NCBI GenBank assembly: GCA_038093975.1
Contig: JBBPTG010000085.1
Coordinates: 1 to 64,000, forward strand
Direction: 5' to 3'
Origin: Chalciporus piperatus
Lineage: Eukaryota; Basidiomycota; Agaricomycetes; Boletales; Boletaceae
Length of the DNA: 64,000 bases
The position numbers and the translations under genes are program-made. Under the pieces are notes generated by a model. The model was not told where the DNA came from. It saw only the letters and a program-made list of their open reading frames with translations, and ran no database searches. Numbering within the stretch: the first letter of the stretch is position 1; every line of letters begins with the position of its first letter. Below, in pieces: positions 31,484 to 44,391 of this stretch.

Positions 31484-33242
31484 TTACATGTACTAGCGGA
31501 ATTCCCAGTGAGCATCAACCCGCGCACAAGCAGGAGGAAAAGCACTCACGTAGTTGGTCGGGTCCTTTTGGTAGAACCCAGCAGACGAGGATACGTCTGG
31601 TGAACTCTCAAAGTTGGCAACAAAGTCGTCGAACGCGAGAGTGTCAAAGTTGACATCGAGCGTGAACGGCTCTTCGAACAGGTTTTGATCCACATCGGAC
31701 GATGTCCGTGATCGTTCGGGCACCGAGGTGGGATATGCCGATGGCTTTTGGAATGTCATTTGGCGCATGGTGTGCAACGGTGAATTGCCTAGCGTTGACG
31801 TCATGGATGGACTGGGCTGTGCCATCCCCATACGCGACTGATCATATGAGTGTGTGGAGGCAGGAGCCGTTGAGGAAGGGTACTGGAAATGATACACAGC
31901 CGAGAATATGAGCGTAAGTCGCGGTCGTTGCGAGTAGTCCTGGTTGGGTACAGGATCAGGGATACGGTATACATCTTGAACAACAGTATACACGGTAGGA
32001 TCTTTCAACGATGTGAGACCGACCTAGAGGAGCAGGGATGCGACATCGCTTACCTGCGGCCGCGCAGACGACGTCCCAATATTTGGGAACAAGTGCAGTG
32101 GTGTACAGAATGGGTCCGTCCCTGGAGGACTGACTGGTCGACGAAGGCAAGTACGGTCCAACATACTCAAGTTTCGTGTCCTCCGAGTGGACGGGTGCCC
32201 CGTCCAAGAGGACGATGTAGGAGGATTTTCCATTCACAGGAGTGGGGGATACGAATGTGACGGTTGGATCGATGTTACGTATATGACGTGCATCAGAGGG
32301 ACGGCCACAGGGACCATATCCACTGGCTCCTGCTGGTGACGATGCGACGGGCGGAGGGGAGGGACGGGAGGGGTCATAGGATATTGACGGCCAATGATTG
32401 GGCTCTGGAAGGATATCGATGTAGACCGGCATACGCGACTCGGCTGGTTGGCGGTGTTTTGATGATGGCCAGCGAGACATAGTTGGGCTGGATGGACTGA
32501 GTGAAAAATCTGAAGAAGTGGATGTAATGGGGCTGTCACAGGAGCGACCATCCCAAGATATAGTGGAAAATGAAGGGCTGGAGGATGGAGTCAAAGGGAC
32601 TGGCTGGCATACGGGAATCCGCGCATTGGAGAGGCCGGTTCCAATCCGTGTACGATAGCAACGCGTCAAGACATCGATCACTGTATCATGAAAAAAATAA
32701 ACGCAAACAAGATTTATGAATAACGTTGTCCGCACACAGACCGCTTGAGACGTGTCACTTACACTCGCGGCCCTCGGCCGTATCTCGCAATTGTTGCAGG
32801 CGGCTACCAACCTGCTTGGCTGATCTGTATTTACCCGTGGTACGATGGATATAGTCGGATATGAAACGATTGCGCATTGGGTATCGACCTAATATTCGAG
32901 TTTCCCGCGAGTCGTCAGGCTCATATTCCTGAAGAGCTACACGCCGTATCAGGAAGTTCTGTGAAAACCAGATGATAGATCCACAAGTATGATCGTACCC
33001 TTTAGCATGGTGGCTTCGAGGTAGGGTGGCCATACAGCCTCCGCCTGACCCTTGAGTGTTTTCCAGCTCTTGCGGGTCCTGTGTATGATTTGCAATATAT
33101 CGTCCACGCTGTACTTCAGCAGGCGGCCTTGTGGTGTGCATGCTGCACGAGGGGGAGAGTCCGCGAAGCGGCAAGTGTCATTGCAACTTGTCACGGCGTC
33201 TCGCATGATGTGGGTGGTGAAGTTGGCGGGTGGGCGATACAT
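31484..33242 (-). CDS. TEA/ATTS-domain transcription factor
   Basis: Five exons (32999-33242, 32763-32936, 32070-32680, 31550-32023, 31484-31492) join to about 503 residues. The TEA DNA-binding domain spans roughly residues 55-140: RKSWKTLKGQAEAVWPPYLE, EYEPDDSRETRILGRYPMRN, RFISDYIHRTTGKYRSAKQV, GSRLQQLRDTAEGRE. This domain binds CATTCC-like sites in the AbaA/Tec1/TEAD family, which control hyphal and developmental programmes. The remainder is Ser/Pro-rich with an acidic, aromatic C-terminal region (LFEEPFTLDVNFDTLAFDDF) that may activate transcription. The start at 33242 follows a TATATA at 33284-33291. The intron between exons 3 and 4 (46 bp, donor GTCTGC) is the least certain junction. 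Confidence 0.87.
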
Positions 33243-35441
33243 CGAGAGGGACTCGACATGGCATGAGTTATCTTGAGCGAGCGCATATATAGGCAAAGGC
33301 GCAGACTCGGAACGACGGCAAAGGACAAGACCACTGAGTTAGTTTCCCGGAGGGGTGAGCCAATGTAAAATTAACTTGGAACTTCGAGCGCGAGAAGACT
33401 ATGTCACTGCGCTAGAACCACACTGTACGCTGAACCGTACTTTCGCGGCTTAATGGATGCGTTTCTTACTGGCTTTGGACCGCGCCCGCACAGTCGGCGT
33501 GGCAGGGTCATCTGGTTGAAAGCCACAGGGTAAAAAATGTATTTTCTCTGCGTTCTCGATTCCCCCTGTGTGATCGGTGAAGCATGATTCCGTCACTAAC
33601 TAGGGACTGACCTGAATTCCTGAATAATTATTGGAAACGCGGGCTGTCGCTCTGCACCGCAACTTGAATGGTATCCCGAGCTGTCCAATCGTATCGTCGA
33701 TCGGCGGATCTCAGATCGTTTGCTTTGTCTCCGGCGATGTGCACACCCCGGACTCGGGAAATGCCATTTACATTAAGTCCACCATGCCCTTTTATGTCAT
33801 TCCTTTCCGTAATGCCAGCAACCAGTGTTCGATTGATCGATCGATCGCCGTTCCGTTATCTTTTGCTGATCCTCCTTCATCTTGTCACCCTTGTAGTACT
33901 AGACTGCTCAAAAGAGAACGGCGTACTACAGTACCAGTAGACAGAGCTACACGGAAACCATACCAGTTGTCAATCTCCATACCACGTCATAAAGACGACA
34001 TCATCTTAGGATACTCTTCTCCGCCGAGTGCACACCTCTAATGATCAAGGAGCAGACTAACTTGGTTTGTTGGTCCACGCTGGAACCGTACTTCTGTGTC
34101 CGGCCCGTCTTTACCGATACTGCCCTCCCTGACTCTTTGTACATAGCATCGGTGCATTCATTTTAAGTTCCACAGCGTAACCCTTTACGCAAGGGTGGGA
34201 TAGATCTGAGATATCGCCTCGACGCGGCACCGCTGATGCCTCTGCGGTCTGACACAATGCATCATCGTAGCGAGGAAGCTATACCATATCGGTAAGTGTA
34301 AGGACGGCTTACCGAGAGGTGACCTTCCCTGCCCAATTTACAAATCACATACCGCACCTGGAGCAAAAACTGTCTTCTGTTCGGCGCCGTATGAATCGAT
34401 GAAAGTCCACCTGGGAACTGTTCTCTCACTAGAACTCTGCGGTTAGCGAACGTGAAATATTTTCGTCATGCCAAATTCTTCGATCGCAAAACACCACAGA
34501 GCGATCAACAGAGACTTGTCCAATAAGTCGATTTGTATCCGCTGGACGATGGCCTATCAAGAAGAATTCCAAGTCAGCGTCGATTCATGGACCTGGTAAG
34601 AACAATAGATCGGTGAGTTCCTCATATATTCAGATACACATCCGCGGGAGCGATACCGATACTCCGACAAAGTTTCACTGGGAAGCTCTGCTAATATAGA
34701 GTGAGAATGAAGCGCTAACCTTCAAGCTCCAATCTTGTGCTCAGCGTCGGTGTTGACGCTTGGCGAAAAAAGAACTCTGTGCTGAGCCCGCGAGTCCACG
34801 AAGTCAAACATTTGAGTGGAGAAGCTGAGTGATGATAACGAAACTGGAACATAGTCATTCGGCGAACTACCTGTTGCAATGCCATTCGTAGATTCAACGT
34901 GGTATTTGAGCTCTTGGTAACGCGCTGTTATCAGGACGAATCAGTTGTGAGATTGAGCACGTAACCAGCACGCCGTGAATGGCTACTCTTATTGACTCGA
35001 CCTGGAAACAACACTTCTAACCCCCGAAGAAGCACAGACGCAGCTTCATTTGTTGTGTCTGTCCTTGCATATTGTTTTTTTTTCCACCGATTCCTCAGTG
35101 TTGTTGTCTGCTGTAAGTTGGCCGGCCCGCTGCCACCGACTCGATGTCAAGCCTTGAAGCTTTGAAGCTTGAGCTTGAAAGCTTGACGCGTTTTGGGGGG
35201 GTTTGTAGACCAACCAAGAGTCATGTTCACATCCTGGATCGATGATTGACGTTACAAGATTCAACGTGGCACATGTTGAGGTGGCCCTGATGTCATGTGT
35301 TGATGCAAGTCACGGGTAATAGCGGGTCGAATAGGCCGCCTTGTCAACATCACGCCCAGTGAGCGGCGCTCGCTGCCTTTACCGCCCTTGCCCTTCGCTC
35401 CCTTCCTCCCCCCCTCCATCACTGAAGTTGTTTTCGAGGTC
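33243..35441. other. Long intergenic region between divergent TEA and GH5 genes
   Basis: About 2.2 kb without a supported gene. A short minus-strand block near 33450-33520 reads GFQPDDPATPTVRARSKASK and ends KRIH with a stop, and could be the last exon of an unresolved gene. CGATCGATCG-type runs occur near 33830. The region presumably carries the promoters of both flanking genes. Confidence 0.35.
33284..33291 (-). promoter_or_regulatory. TATA box of the TEA-domain gene
   Basis: CTATATAT on the minus strand, about 45 bp before the ATG at 33242. Confidence 0.45.
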
Positions 35442-38414
35442 ATGACTTCCTCGAGGCCAGAGAGTCAGGCAGAGTCTCTTGGCATGGTGCCAGGCACTCC
35501 TTTGCAAGACGCCCAGCTCTTAGAGCCTCCGAGAGTTTCCTATCTCGCACAGACGCCCGAGTTGACAGAGTCGTACCGTGGTTCGGTGGCCATCCAGTCC
35601 GCGGAAAACTCATCGCCTCTCCTTCCCGAATACGAAAAAGGAGCTTTTGTCGATTCCGAACAGCCGAAGCCTGCTTCTTTTGCAAAGAAGCGTCCGATCT
35701 TTAGTCGTCCTTTGTTCTGGTTCGTCGCGCTTGCGATTTTGGCAATTGTTGTTTTGGCGGTCATCCTTCCTGTCTACTTCGTTGTCATCAAACCTCATCA
35801 AACCAATTCGGCCACCAGTCCGACATCCGGCGGCAGTGGATCCAGTGGATCTCCATCTCCACCTCCGACAGGTGCTAGCCCGACGACCAGTGGCGGGAAC
35901 GGTTCGCTTGTTACGACGTCTGATGGCACAAAATTCACGTATATCAATCCTTTCGGTGGCTTCTGTAAGTTTCCAATTCTTTTCTCCAGCTTCTAGTTAC
36001 TTGCACCACAGGCATAGAATTTGTAATCGTTTTTCAAAGCATTGTTGCTGTCCATGGTGTCATGACCGTCTTGCTAGCTAGCCCGTATGCGGGACAAAGT
36101 ACTCGCCTTTCTAACGTTCACCCACCCTGGTGTCACTTCATTTCATTGTTTATATATTTTCTCATTTCGATTATCGCCATTACATCGTCATTTTGTTTCA
36201 TTCCGAGTCTCCGCGCATCGACATGATTGGGGGTGCTTGACTGACACACTCTTGTCTTCGTTTCCCTTCATAGGGGTAGATGATCCACAAGATCCGTTCA
36301 ATAACAATGCCCAACCGAACTCATGGACACCACCATTAAACACGAGTTGGAATTGGGGTCAAGACAGCGTTTATGGGTGGGTAGTCGAGCCTCGTGTCAA
36401 GTTTCATCATGGATAACATAATTCATAGTGTTAATTTGGGAGGATTATTTGTTCTCGAGCCTTTCATTTCCCCTGCACTCTTTCAGAAATACCCTTCCGC
36501 GATAGACGAATGGACTCTAAGTGAACTTATGGCTGCCGATACTGCCAGTGGAGGACTGAACCAAATCGAGGACCATTACAAATCGTTCATCGTAAGCAAC
36601 AATCATCCCCCTTGACTGATGTAATAATGGCAGCCATTCGCTTGACAGACGGAACAAGATATTGCGGAGATTGCTGGTGCTGGATTGAACTGGATACGCC
36701 TACCTATACCATTTTGGGCGATCGAGAAGTGGGATTTTGAGCCTTTCTTGGATAAAGTCTGTTGGCCGTAGGTGCTTCCCGGTATCATTTGTATTCATTT
36801 TTGTTGATCCGTCGCGTCAGTTACATCCTGCGCGTCTTGCAGTGGGCCCGGAAATATGGTATTAGAGTAAATCTGGACCTTCACACCATCCCTGGTTCGC
36901 AAAACGGTGAGGTTGCATCTCGCACTAGTCCGCATATGTGCCTTACCAACATTTCATTTCCAAAATAAAGGTTACAACCATTCTGGAAAGGAGGGCAACA
37001 TCAACTTCCTCAACGGTGTCATGGGCCTTGCTAATGCCGAACGCGCACTGGGCTATATCAGGGTAATTGCCGAGTTCATTTCGCAGCCTGAGTGGCAGCC
37101 TGTTGTTGCTGTTTTCAGCATCGTCAACGAGCCTCTTGTGTCAACCATTGGCATGGACCAGATCACATCTTTGTAAGTCGCCAAATAACTCTTTGTTATT
37201 TGCACGCAGAATTTGAATATGATTTTCCTCTAGCTACTTGCAGGCTTATGAGATTATTCGTAACATAACGGGCGTGGGTGCAGGACATGGTGCCTACATC
37301 GCCATCCACGACGGCTTCCAGGGCTTGCCGAACTGGGCAGGCTTCTTGCAGGGCTCGGATCGTATTATCATTGATACCCACCCTTACTTTGCATTCGATG
37401 GCGGCTCCAATACCGAACCCATTGCCATTGGAACTGGTCTTCAAGCTGGTGGTCAATGGCCACAGATGGCGTGTAATGCATGGGCAGGCGGCATGCGTGC
37501 CAGGTAATCTCGATCGATCGATCGCCCCTACATGGTTCTGATGCCTGTCCGTTTATAGTCAAACTGCCTTTGGAGTGACCGTTGCGGGTGAATTCAGCAA
37601 CGGTTTCAATCAGTGTGGACTCTTCCTCACGGGGACAACTGGCACAGCAAGCTTCGGACCTTCGTGCTCGTTATTCATGGACGCCTCGCAGTGGAATCAG
37701 ACGATGATAGATGGACTCATGGAATTCAGTCTAGCCTCCATGGACGCACTTCAAAACTGGTTTTACTGGACTTGGAAGGTTCGGAGATTTCGCACCATTC
37801 AATGTGATCAAACAATTTGACATGACGGCCTTGTACAGATCGGAAATTCCTCTACTACCAACACGGTAGAAGCACCCCTCTGGTCTTACCAGCTTGGTCT
37901 GCAGGGTGGATGGATCCCCAAGGACCCGCGCACTGCGCTTGGTACTTGTATAGCCCTGGGTGTTTCTCCCCAACCCTTTGATGGTCAGTACGCGTCGTGG
38001 CAGACAGGTGGTGCTGGCGCAGGGGTCATCGCCGCTACCTCCATTGCGGCAAATCCATTCCCCCCTGCGTCCTTGAGTGGTGTGCCACCGGGGGCAAACC
38101 AAGCCCTTCTTCCCACTTACACGTCGACGAGCGCAGTACCCACACTCCCTCCGCCAACGTTCACCCCGAAACCGACCGTCAGCGTCGGGAACGGGTGGTA
38201 CGACTCAGCCGATACAGGGCTTGCGCCGACGATGGTGCAGGGGTGCAGTTACCCCAATGCCTGGGATGCTATTGGGAGCCCAATGCCGACAGCGCTCTGT
38301 CCGCCTGGGCCTGTTACCGTAGGCGCTAGTACTAGTACTAGTAAAGCAGTCATCACCACGACGCCGCCTACGTCCATACCCACCACACCTGCGTCCATAC
38401 CCACAGCACGATGA
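35442..38414 (+). CDS. Membrane-anchored exo-1,3-beta-glucanase, glycoside hydrolase family 5
   Basis: Nine exons (35442-35964, 36274-36376, 36429-36591, 36649-36767, 36821-36906, 36971-37172, 37234-37503, 37559-37778, 37839-38414) join to 753 residues. A cytosolic N-terminal part of about 88 residues is followed by one membrane segment (RPLFWFVALAILAIVVLAVI and onward, residues 88-115), which makes it a type II membrane protein. A Ser/Gly/Pro linker follows, then the GH5 barrel: VNLGGLFVLEPFISPALF, GLNWIRLPIPFWAIE, GIRVNLDLHTIPGSQNGYNH, SIVNEPLVS with the acid/base Glu (near 37130), and VTVAGEFSNGFNQCG with the nucleophile Glu (near 37590). It ends in a Thr/Pro-rich tail. The protein cleaves beta-1,3-glucan at the wall, as in yeast Exg2-like enzymes. 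Intron 1 is unusually long (309 bp). Confidence 0.92.
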
Positions 38415-41400
38415 TTCGTCTTTCCACCCTTGTGTCAAGCATGGTTTCCCGAGGTAAATCTCGTGATACCATAACACGGATACTCATGTAATACATTATT
38501 GACGCCTGATGTTGTTTTCGCAATCTTGGACATGTGGAACGACGGACAGACTTTTGCTTTTCTAGTTTGCTCCGCTTGTGCTTTGTTTTCTTCTCGTTGG
38601 TTTGTTGTCCTCTTTCATCTTCACTCGTTAGTGGTATGAATTTCACTGATTTCTGACCACTCCATGTATTTCGCTGCCGGAGTCCACCGACTCAATCCGT
38701 CAGGGTCGTTCGCGTGCTACCACTTCCCCTGCTTCAAATTTACCCACCGCTCCATCACTATGGTTGTGTTGAACACACATCTTTCCCAGGTGTTCAGCTT
38801 CATACGTGGCTCCATCGTGGCCACGGTGAACTCGCCTACTAATAATTCTTGATGCCTTCATATGGTGGCGAGAACCGAGGGCTCGTTCCATTTTTTTTCC
38901 TGATGTGACACCGTTATTGCTCGCGAAGCCCAGACACAGCATTAGAGGTTGTTGCTTCCCCGATGAGTCTGATGGACACCTTCGCGACCTGTTTCGTAAG
39001 CCTTTGTGCTTGCTCGAGTCTTTTATCAAATTCAGGTATGCTCCCTTCACCTTCCTCTGTGTGCTTGTAATTCACTTTGTCTGGTTGCCATGAATGAAGT
39101 TCTTTCATTTGCAGGATATAGCGATCGGAGGCTCGCTACCTAGTGTGCAACTTGCAGGCGCAAGAATCATCTTCAAATCTCTAACCCCCATACACATTTG
39201 ATCCAATATTAAGGTGCGTGAGATCGAGTGAGAGCCTACCGCTTGGTCTCACCACATCACGGCAGCATGGCATGGGAACTCCCCCCTTTTTCGACCGGTC
39301 TTCCTACTTACCGCTGGTTGCGCGGCGAAACTGGTGGCAGGAGCATGTCCAAGATTGGCCGGCTGCCTGAACACGAGTGGGGGACGAATTCCCACATGTT
39401 CTTTGACGTCGACAAATTTTCTTCACAAATTTTCCGTCTCTGACCCAACTTGTGGGGTGTTAGAATTTGGTCGCCGGCTTCGAGATTGATTAATAGATCG
39501 CAGGGTGTCAGGGTGAGTGATACATATGTTTGTCAACTCGCTTCCTAGCTTGAAAGCACGTTCTGAGTCCTGTCGCCAGGCTTTGTTCTCGTGCATGAGA
39601 CGCTGGTATGGGCCATCTTTTCCAAAATCAGAGGCTTCGAACCTCATCATCCAGTCAAAACTTTTTTCACAGAGCCAGACAGAATCTGGTAAATGCACGG
39701 CGCGTCAGGAAACGGTACAAAACTCGTGGTAGAGATTCGGGGGGAAATGATCCATCAGTCGGCGGTTACTTCTTACCAATAATTCAAGATGAAAGACAGG
39801 GTATCCCCCTCCGTAATTGGCTGCCACATTGTACTCGGCAGTTTTCGCCTTCCATTCCCAGAGCATGCTTATCGAGATACCGTGCGTGCGTCCGCTTATT
39901 ATTTTGCTGAATGAGTGGGTACGTGATTTATTAAAAGAGGCCTCGGAGAAGGGCGCATACGCATGTTGGACGGTGTTGTTTCTCGCCTCAGCCCATGCCC
40001 CCATTGACAACCTCAGGGACTGAGCCGCAGCTTTATGCCTTCCCTGAGTTCTTTCTCAGCAGGTTACAGTGTCCCTCGTCTTGAGAGATCCCCTAGACCC
40101 CCACAGACAATACTTTTTCCTCCTCGGCTGGACCGACACTCTCTTTCAGAGATATTGATACCCCCCTCGCTTGTCGACAGATCCTCGTCGCGACGACTGT
40201 CTCACAACCGCACAACTGTCTTCTCCATCAAAAGAGGATAGTTGCCCGGCGCGCCCTTTCTGCTTGCCTGAGGCGTTCCCTACCGTCTCCGTGATGTCCC
40301 CCCCGGCCTCATTCCATGTGCCACCTCGACGTTCTCACCCGCCTCATCACTCTGACTTCCCTCCCGAAGTCCCTGACACCCCTGCGACACACTGTTCTCC
40401 GTCACGCGCCGACACTACCCCCCCTAGCATGTCTAGACTCTAGTCCGCACAGAGTAGTGTCCTACTCACATCATGGAGACATACATCATTCTACACAGCT
40501 AGCCACGGCGCCTGCGTCAAGGGCGTTGACAGCTGTCACTTCACAGAGTGACCCCCTCTTTAGGACACCTTTTTCTTGCCACAAGGCGGTCTGACATGAG
40601 AATTTTCTCCGCCGTGGTTTGCGCTGTTCGTCCAGAGCCTCGGCCCTCTGACGACCAGAGGAGTAGACGGTGTCAAATTGCCGTTGTCAGCAGCCTGGTA
40701 AGTGGGTGACTGAAAGCGCCTCTCAAAACCTCTTAAAGATTTGACAGAGGCTCCAACTAGGCTCCACCGTTTTGTCCTCACCGGCACCCGTCAAGGCTGT
40801 CTGCCACCTTGAGCTAACGCTCTTGGGGTACTTACGGCCGTCAAGCTGCCAATCCACGATTAACAGGCTCCATCGTTCGCTCCGGATCATTATTGAGGAT
40901 TTTTACACAATTGATGAACTTATCGATATGGATCTCTCAGGAATCACTGGTGGCGATCTCGTCATGACCTGTAGGATCTTATCCGGCTTCTCACTGTGTG
41001 TCCTTCCATGAACCTGGGAGCATATTTGTTCAGAATTTCTATTCAATTGCAGGAAGATAACAGACAAGGAGCATTCTACTTAGGTACCGGCAGCGCTTAA
41101 GAACAACAGCCGCAACGCACAGTTGCGGTCACCGCTTTATTTTCGGGTCCGAACTCGCTGTTGCCAAACATTTGGGCAACGTTGTCCGGTTCACATTGGC
41201 CCGGGTTAACAGCACACCGCCTGGGAATTCAATCCCAGTAACTCAGCAGAATGGAGAATCAGCGATTATCCGTTGCTTGGATCGATCAATGCATCGCGCT
41301 CTTCTATGATGCTCAGCCTTGCCAGTGCTCCGCATTACTTTCGCCAACGTTGTGAGCTCGGTACTGATGGCGTACTACGCTGGAGCTGATCCCTCCAGGC

Positions 41401-41934
41401 CTGAAATACACTACGCTGGTTCCCCAAAAACTTGAACCAGCACCCTCAACTCTCAGTCAGCTGAATCCGTTCGAGGGATTGAAAGGAATATCCATTGTGA
41501 CATTTCCTTGAACGTTGGGTGCTTGACGTTGAATGCTGGTGTCGCTCCTTCGGTTGTCTTCAGTTAGGCTCTTAGCCTCAGAACTCAACGTCTCGCAAAC
41601 GCCCGTGTGAGAGAGGAAGTCACATATTGAAATTATGCAAGTAAGCTAGATACAGTATTGCGGCTTGGCTAAAAGACACTACGCCAGTTGTTGCTGGGTT
41701 GGACGAGGCTTGAACGAACGAAGAGTCAAGGATCCATCTCACCTCGCTTCCCTTCTGCCCACTGGATGATACGTGCGAATCTGGGACATCAAGGACTCGG
41801 GTTAATTGTACTTAAGTTCCTCCAAATCAAGTCAGTTGAATTAAAGAAAAACGGTCAAGAAAGCAACGACACGACGAAACGAATGGGAATACATACTGAA
41901 GCACATACCCTACATATAAAGTTACTCAATACTC
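38415..41934. other. 3.5-kb region without a resolved gene
   Basis: Minus-strand coding-like blocks occur at about 38900-39010 (RLEQAQRLTKQVAKVSIRLI), 39480-39680 (WLCEKSFDWMMRFEASDFGK, SERAFKLGSELTNICITHPD) and 39745-39830 (EWKAKTAEYNVAANYGGGYP). They are separated by plausible introns, but I could not join them in one frame. They may be one unannotated minus-strand gene or a relic. From 40000 to 41900 I see nothing supportable; the plus-strand Ser/Pro-rich frames at 40035-40600 look like chance. Confidence 0.3.
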
Positions 41935-43079
41935 GACCGCATCCTCGTCATCAGCGTGCAAGCCACCAGAGTCATCTTTCCGTTCAGTCTCTGCGGACTC
42001 TGGTTCGGGTCTAGGCTCTTCGTCCACTTCCATGTCAGCGTCTGGCTGAGGTGCCGGCTCACGCTTGGGTTCTTGGGTCTCCTCGGCCATTTCCTTGTCC
42101 TCACCCTCAACCTCGACTTTAATGGTTTCCTCACGCTCCTTTTTGCGACGGGCGTCCTCCTCTGCGACCTTCTGTCGGTGCTGCTTGATCTCTTCGATAC
42201 CAACAGTTCTCTCTTCGCGGAAGGTTATCCACTCCTTTTCAGCCGCCTCGGTAACCTGTCAATTGAAGGAATCACAATTTACTCGGCAAGCGTTCAATGG
42301 GATAAGTGGACCAACGCACCTCTGCCTTTCGCTGTGCGAGGAAAGCCTCTTGGGCAAGGGTTAGGACAACTGGAAGGTAATACAGGGGTGGAGGGTGAGA
42401 GCGTGAGGGTGGTGCAAGCGGGCTTGTGGATGGGGGTGGCGGAGTCGGGTCGGTCGACGGGATGACGTCGGATGTTAACAAGAAATTGCTTAATAGCGGA
42501 AGTCGGACACGTCGAAGCTTGTACTGGACCAGTGAATTTCACAAGTTAGCGGGTGAGAAAGACGGGGGAACGGATGTGTACGCACAATCGAGTCTTTGAG
42601 CTGAAGCTCTTCTTCTTTCCTGTTGGCGATGTTTTTGTCTTTCTTGGCTTCTTCTGCTCGCCTGACGGTGTCAGTCTCTTTGCGTAGCTTAGTCTGTAGT
42701 CTCTGTTCAATCAACTGTCGTTTTTTTGCCTGAGAGGTCGACTGTCAATGTAATGCCTAGTGTAGGTATATGGCGAGGCATACCGCTTCGCTCGCGTTTC
42801 TCTCCTTGTCTTCAATCTTGGCCTTGTTCAACGTGCCGAGTACTAAACCAAACATGCTTTTACCACGTCTGCGTTCACTGGATGGGACGGTAAGGTCAAT
42901 CTTTGGTCGTTTCTTGTTGGCGTTGGCCATCGCTGCCGGAGCTGTCGGTGGTTCGTGCATCTTCGCATCCTTAGAGTCTACCTGAACGTCTTGACCAGAT
43001 CTGTGGGATAGACAGCGGACTCTGGTAAGTACAACCTGTATACGATGGTGGGTACGAGGACTGACTCTTCCACAGACAT
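41935..43079 (-). CDS. Pinin/SDK/memA-domain protein, splicing-associated
   Basis: Five exons (43036-43079, 42784-43000, 42586-42729, 42320-42517, 41935-42255) join to 307 residues. The conserved pinin domain is RRGKSMFGLVLGTLNKAKIE, then KKRQLIEQRLQTKLRKETDT, NRKEEELQLKDSILRRVRLP and TLAQEAFLAQRKAEVTEAAE. It is highly charged and forms a long coiled coil. An acidic tail follows (EEPRPEPESAETE to EDAVEY). Pinin-type proteins sit with the exon-junction and spliceosome machinery in the nucleus. The first intron is very short (35 bp); if it is not spliced, the Met at 42960 would be the alternative start. The gene is divergent from SRP72. Confidence 0.82.
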
Positions 43080-43234
43080 GGCTCGTCCTTTTTATCTCTT
43101 GGGTGTCGAGTGTTCGCGAGGCAGGTGGGGGAAAGGGAAGATTAGGTAATCACTGTTAATCAACTTCGGTAATTGGGTAACGGCACAGCCACTACCATCC
43201 AGCTCATCGGGAGGACCATCAGAGTGCAGGTACT
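43080..43234. promoter_or_regulatory. Divergent promoter between the pinin-like gene and SRP72
   Basis: Only 155 bp separate the two ATGs, so both genes share one promoter region. Contents: an AT-rich st ret ch with GGTAATCACTGTTAATC near 43145 and a GCCACGTAGCC-like block near the SRP72 start. No clear TATA box is seen on either strand. Confidence 0.6.
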
Positions 43235-44391
43235 ATGCCTCCCAAAGCTGCAAACGTAGCCGGCCACGTAGCCGTCAAGGCGAATCCAAACAGAAAGGGC
43301 GGCGCTGCTGTCATCCAACCGCGGAAGAAACAGCCAGTTCCGCTGGAAGAACGTCTAAAACGACTGTTCACGTCCTTATGCACGCAAATTGAAGGTGGTC
43401 ATTTCGCCAATGCCATCAGGACGTGTAATAAGAGCAAGTCGTCTCGTTTCATCACCATTCAGGACTCAATAACACATGCAGCGTGTATCCAGTTCTTCGA
43501 TTGCACCCTGCCGATAAGGATGCACAACAGACCAAATTGTTCCTGCTTCTTCAGACGGAACAGTACGACGCAGCCTTGTCTCTCATAGCCGAAGTAACAA
43601 GTGATCATGGTGTGGACTACATGTTCGAAGAGGCTTATGCCATGTACCGCCTCCAACGGGAGGAGGAGGCAACCATTGCCCTCCGTAAAATCAAAGGAAC
43701 CGAGAAAGATCACCGAGGAGTACAGCATCTTGAGGCTCAGCTGGTATGTACGAATCGTAGCTTCATGGCTTCTTTATAAGAGATCGACGTGGAATGTCAA
43801 CAGGCTTATCGCCAAGGCTCATACCAGGCTACCCTTGAGCTCTACAACGAATTACTTGAAACCGCCGATCCTGTACGTTCCCGCACCCACACCGAACGCC
43901 AACACTAATGATTTGACCGTCTTCAGCAATCGGAGGAATATTCTGATGTTCTGACGAACCTCACTGCCTCGCAGAAGCACCTCGACTTTATCAACACAGG
44001 CTTTCTGCATGCTCTCGATGCATTACCATCTTCAATCACTTCTACGATCGAGACGTCCCCACCGCCATCCATTCAGGCCACAGTGCCTCTCGCTTCCACA
44101 AGTGCTGCAGTGACTCAGCAGACCCCTGACGAACCTGCGGTGGCCAACAGGGTGAAGAAAGTGCGAATGAAACGTGTGCCAAAGGGTGTAACCCCTGGTG
44201 TCACGCCTCCACCTGACCCAGAACGGTGGTTGAAGAAGAGTGAGAGATCGTCGTTTGGGCAAAGCGGCAAGAAGCGGCGCGGTGGAGGAGGAGCAACGCA
44301 GGGCGTCGTTCTCGAGAACACCCCAGCTCAGAGTCACGGCGGGAAATCTGGTGGAGGGGCTTCGCACGGTAAGGGAAAGAAAAAGAAGTAA
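43235..44391 (+). CDS. SRP72: Signal recognition particle subunit SRP72, short form
   Basis: Four exons (43235-43433, 43493-43743, 43804-43872, 43927-44391) join to 327 residues. N-terminal TPR-type helices are visible (KRLFTSLCTQIEGGHFANAI, ILRLHPADKDAQQTKLFLLL, DYMFEEAYAMYRLQREEEAT, AYRQGSYQATLELYNELLET). The SRP72 RNA-binding signature DPERWLKKSERSSF and a Lys-rich end (GKGKKKK) follow. SRP72 binds 7S RNA with SRP68 in the particle that targets nascent secretory proteins to the ER. The protein is far shorter than human SRP72 (about 670 residues): the central TPR region is missing between TNLTASQKHLDFINTG and the C-terminal domain. Intron 1 uses a GC donor (A then GCAAGT), the only way to keep both frame and the conserved NKILRLHP block. 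Confidence 0.88.

Noticed and set aside
33243..33296. Upstream extension MPIYALAQDN of the TEA factor
   Set aside because: That frame begins at TTG and overlaps the TATA box; the ATG at 33242 is the first real start codon.
40035..41011. Plus-strand Ser/Pro-rich open frames
   Set aside because: Low-complexity composition, no splice-consistent extension and no recognisable motif.
41215..41250. Stem-loop CTGGG AATTCAAT CCCAG resembling a tRNA T arm
   Set aside because: The loop length is wrong and no other tRNA arms are present.
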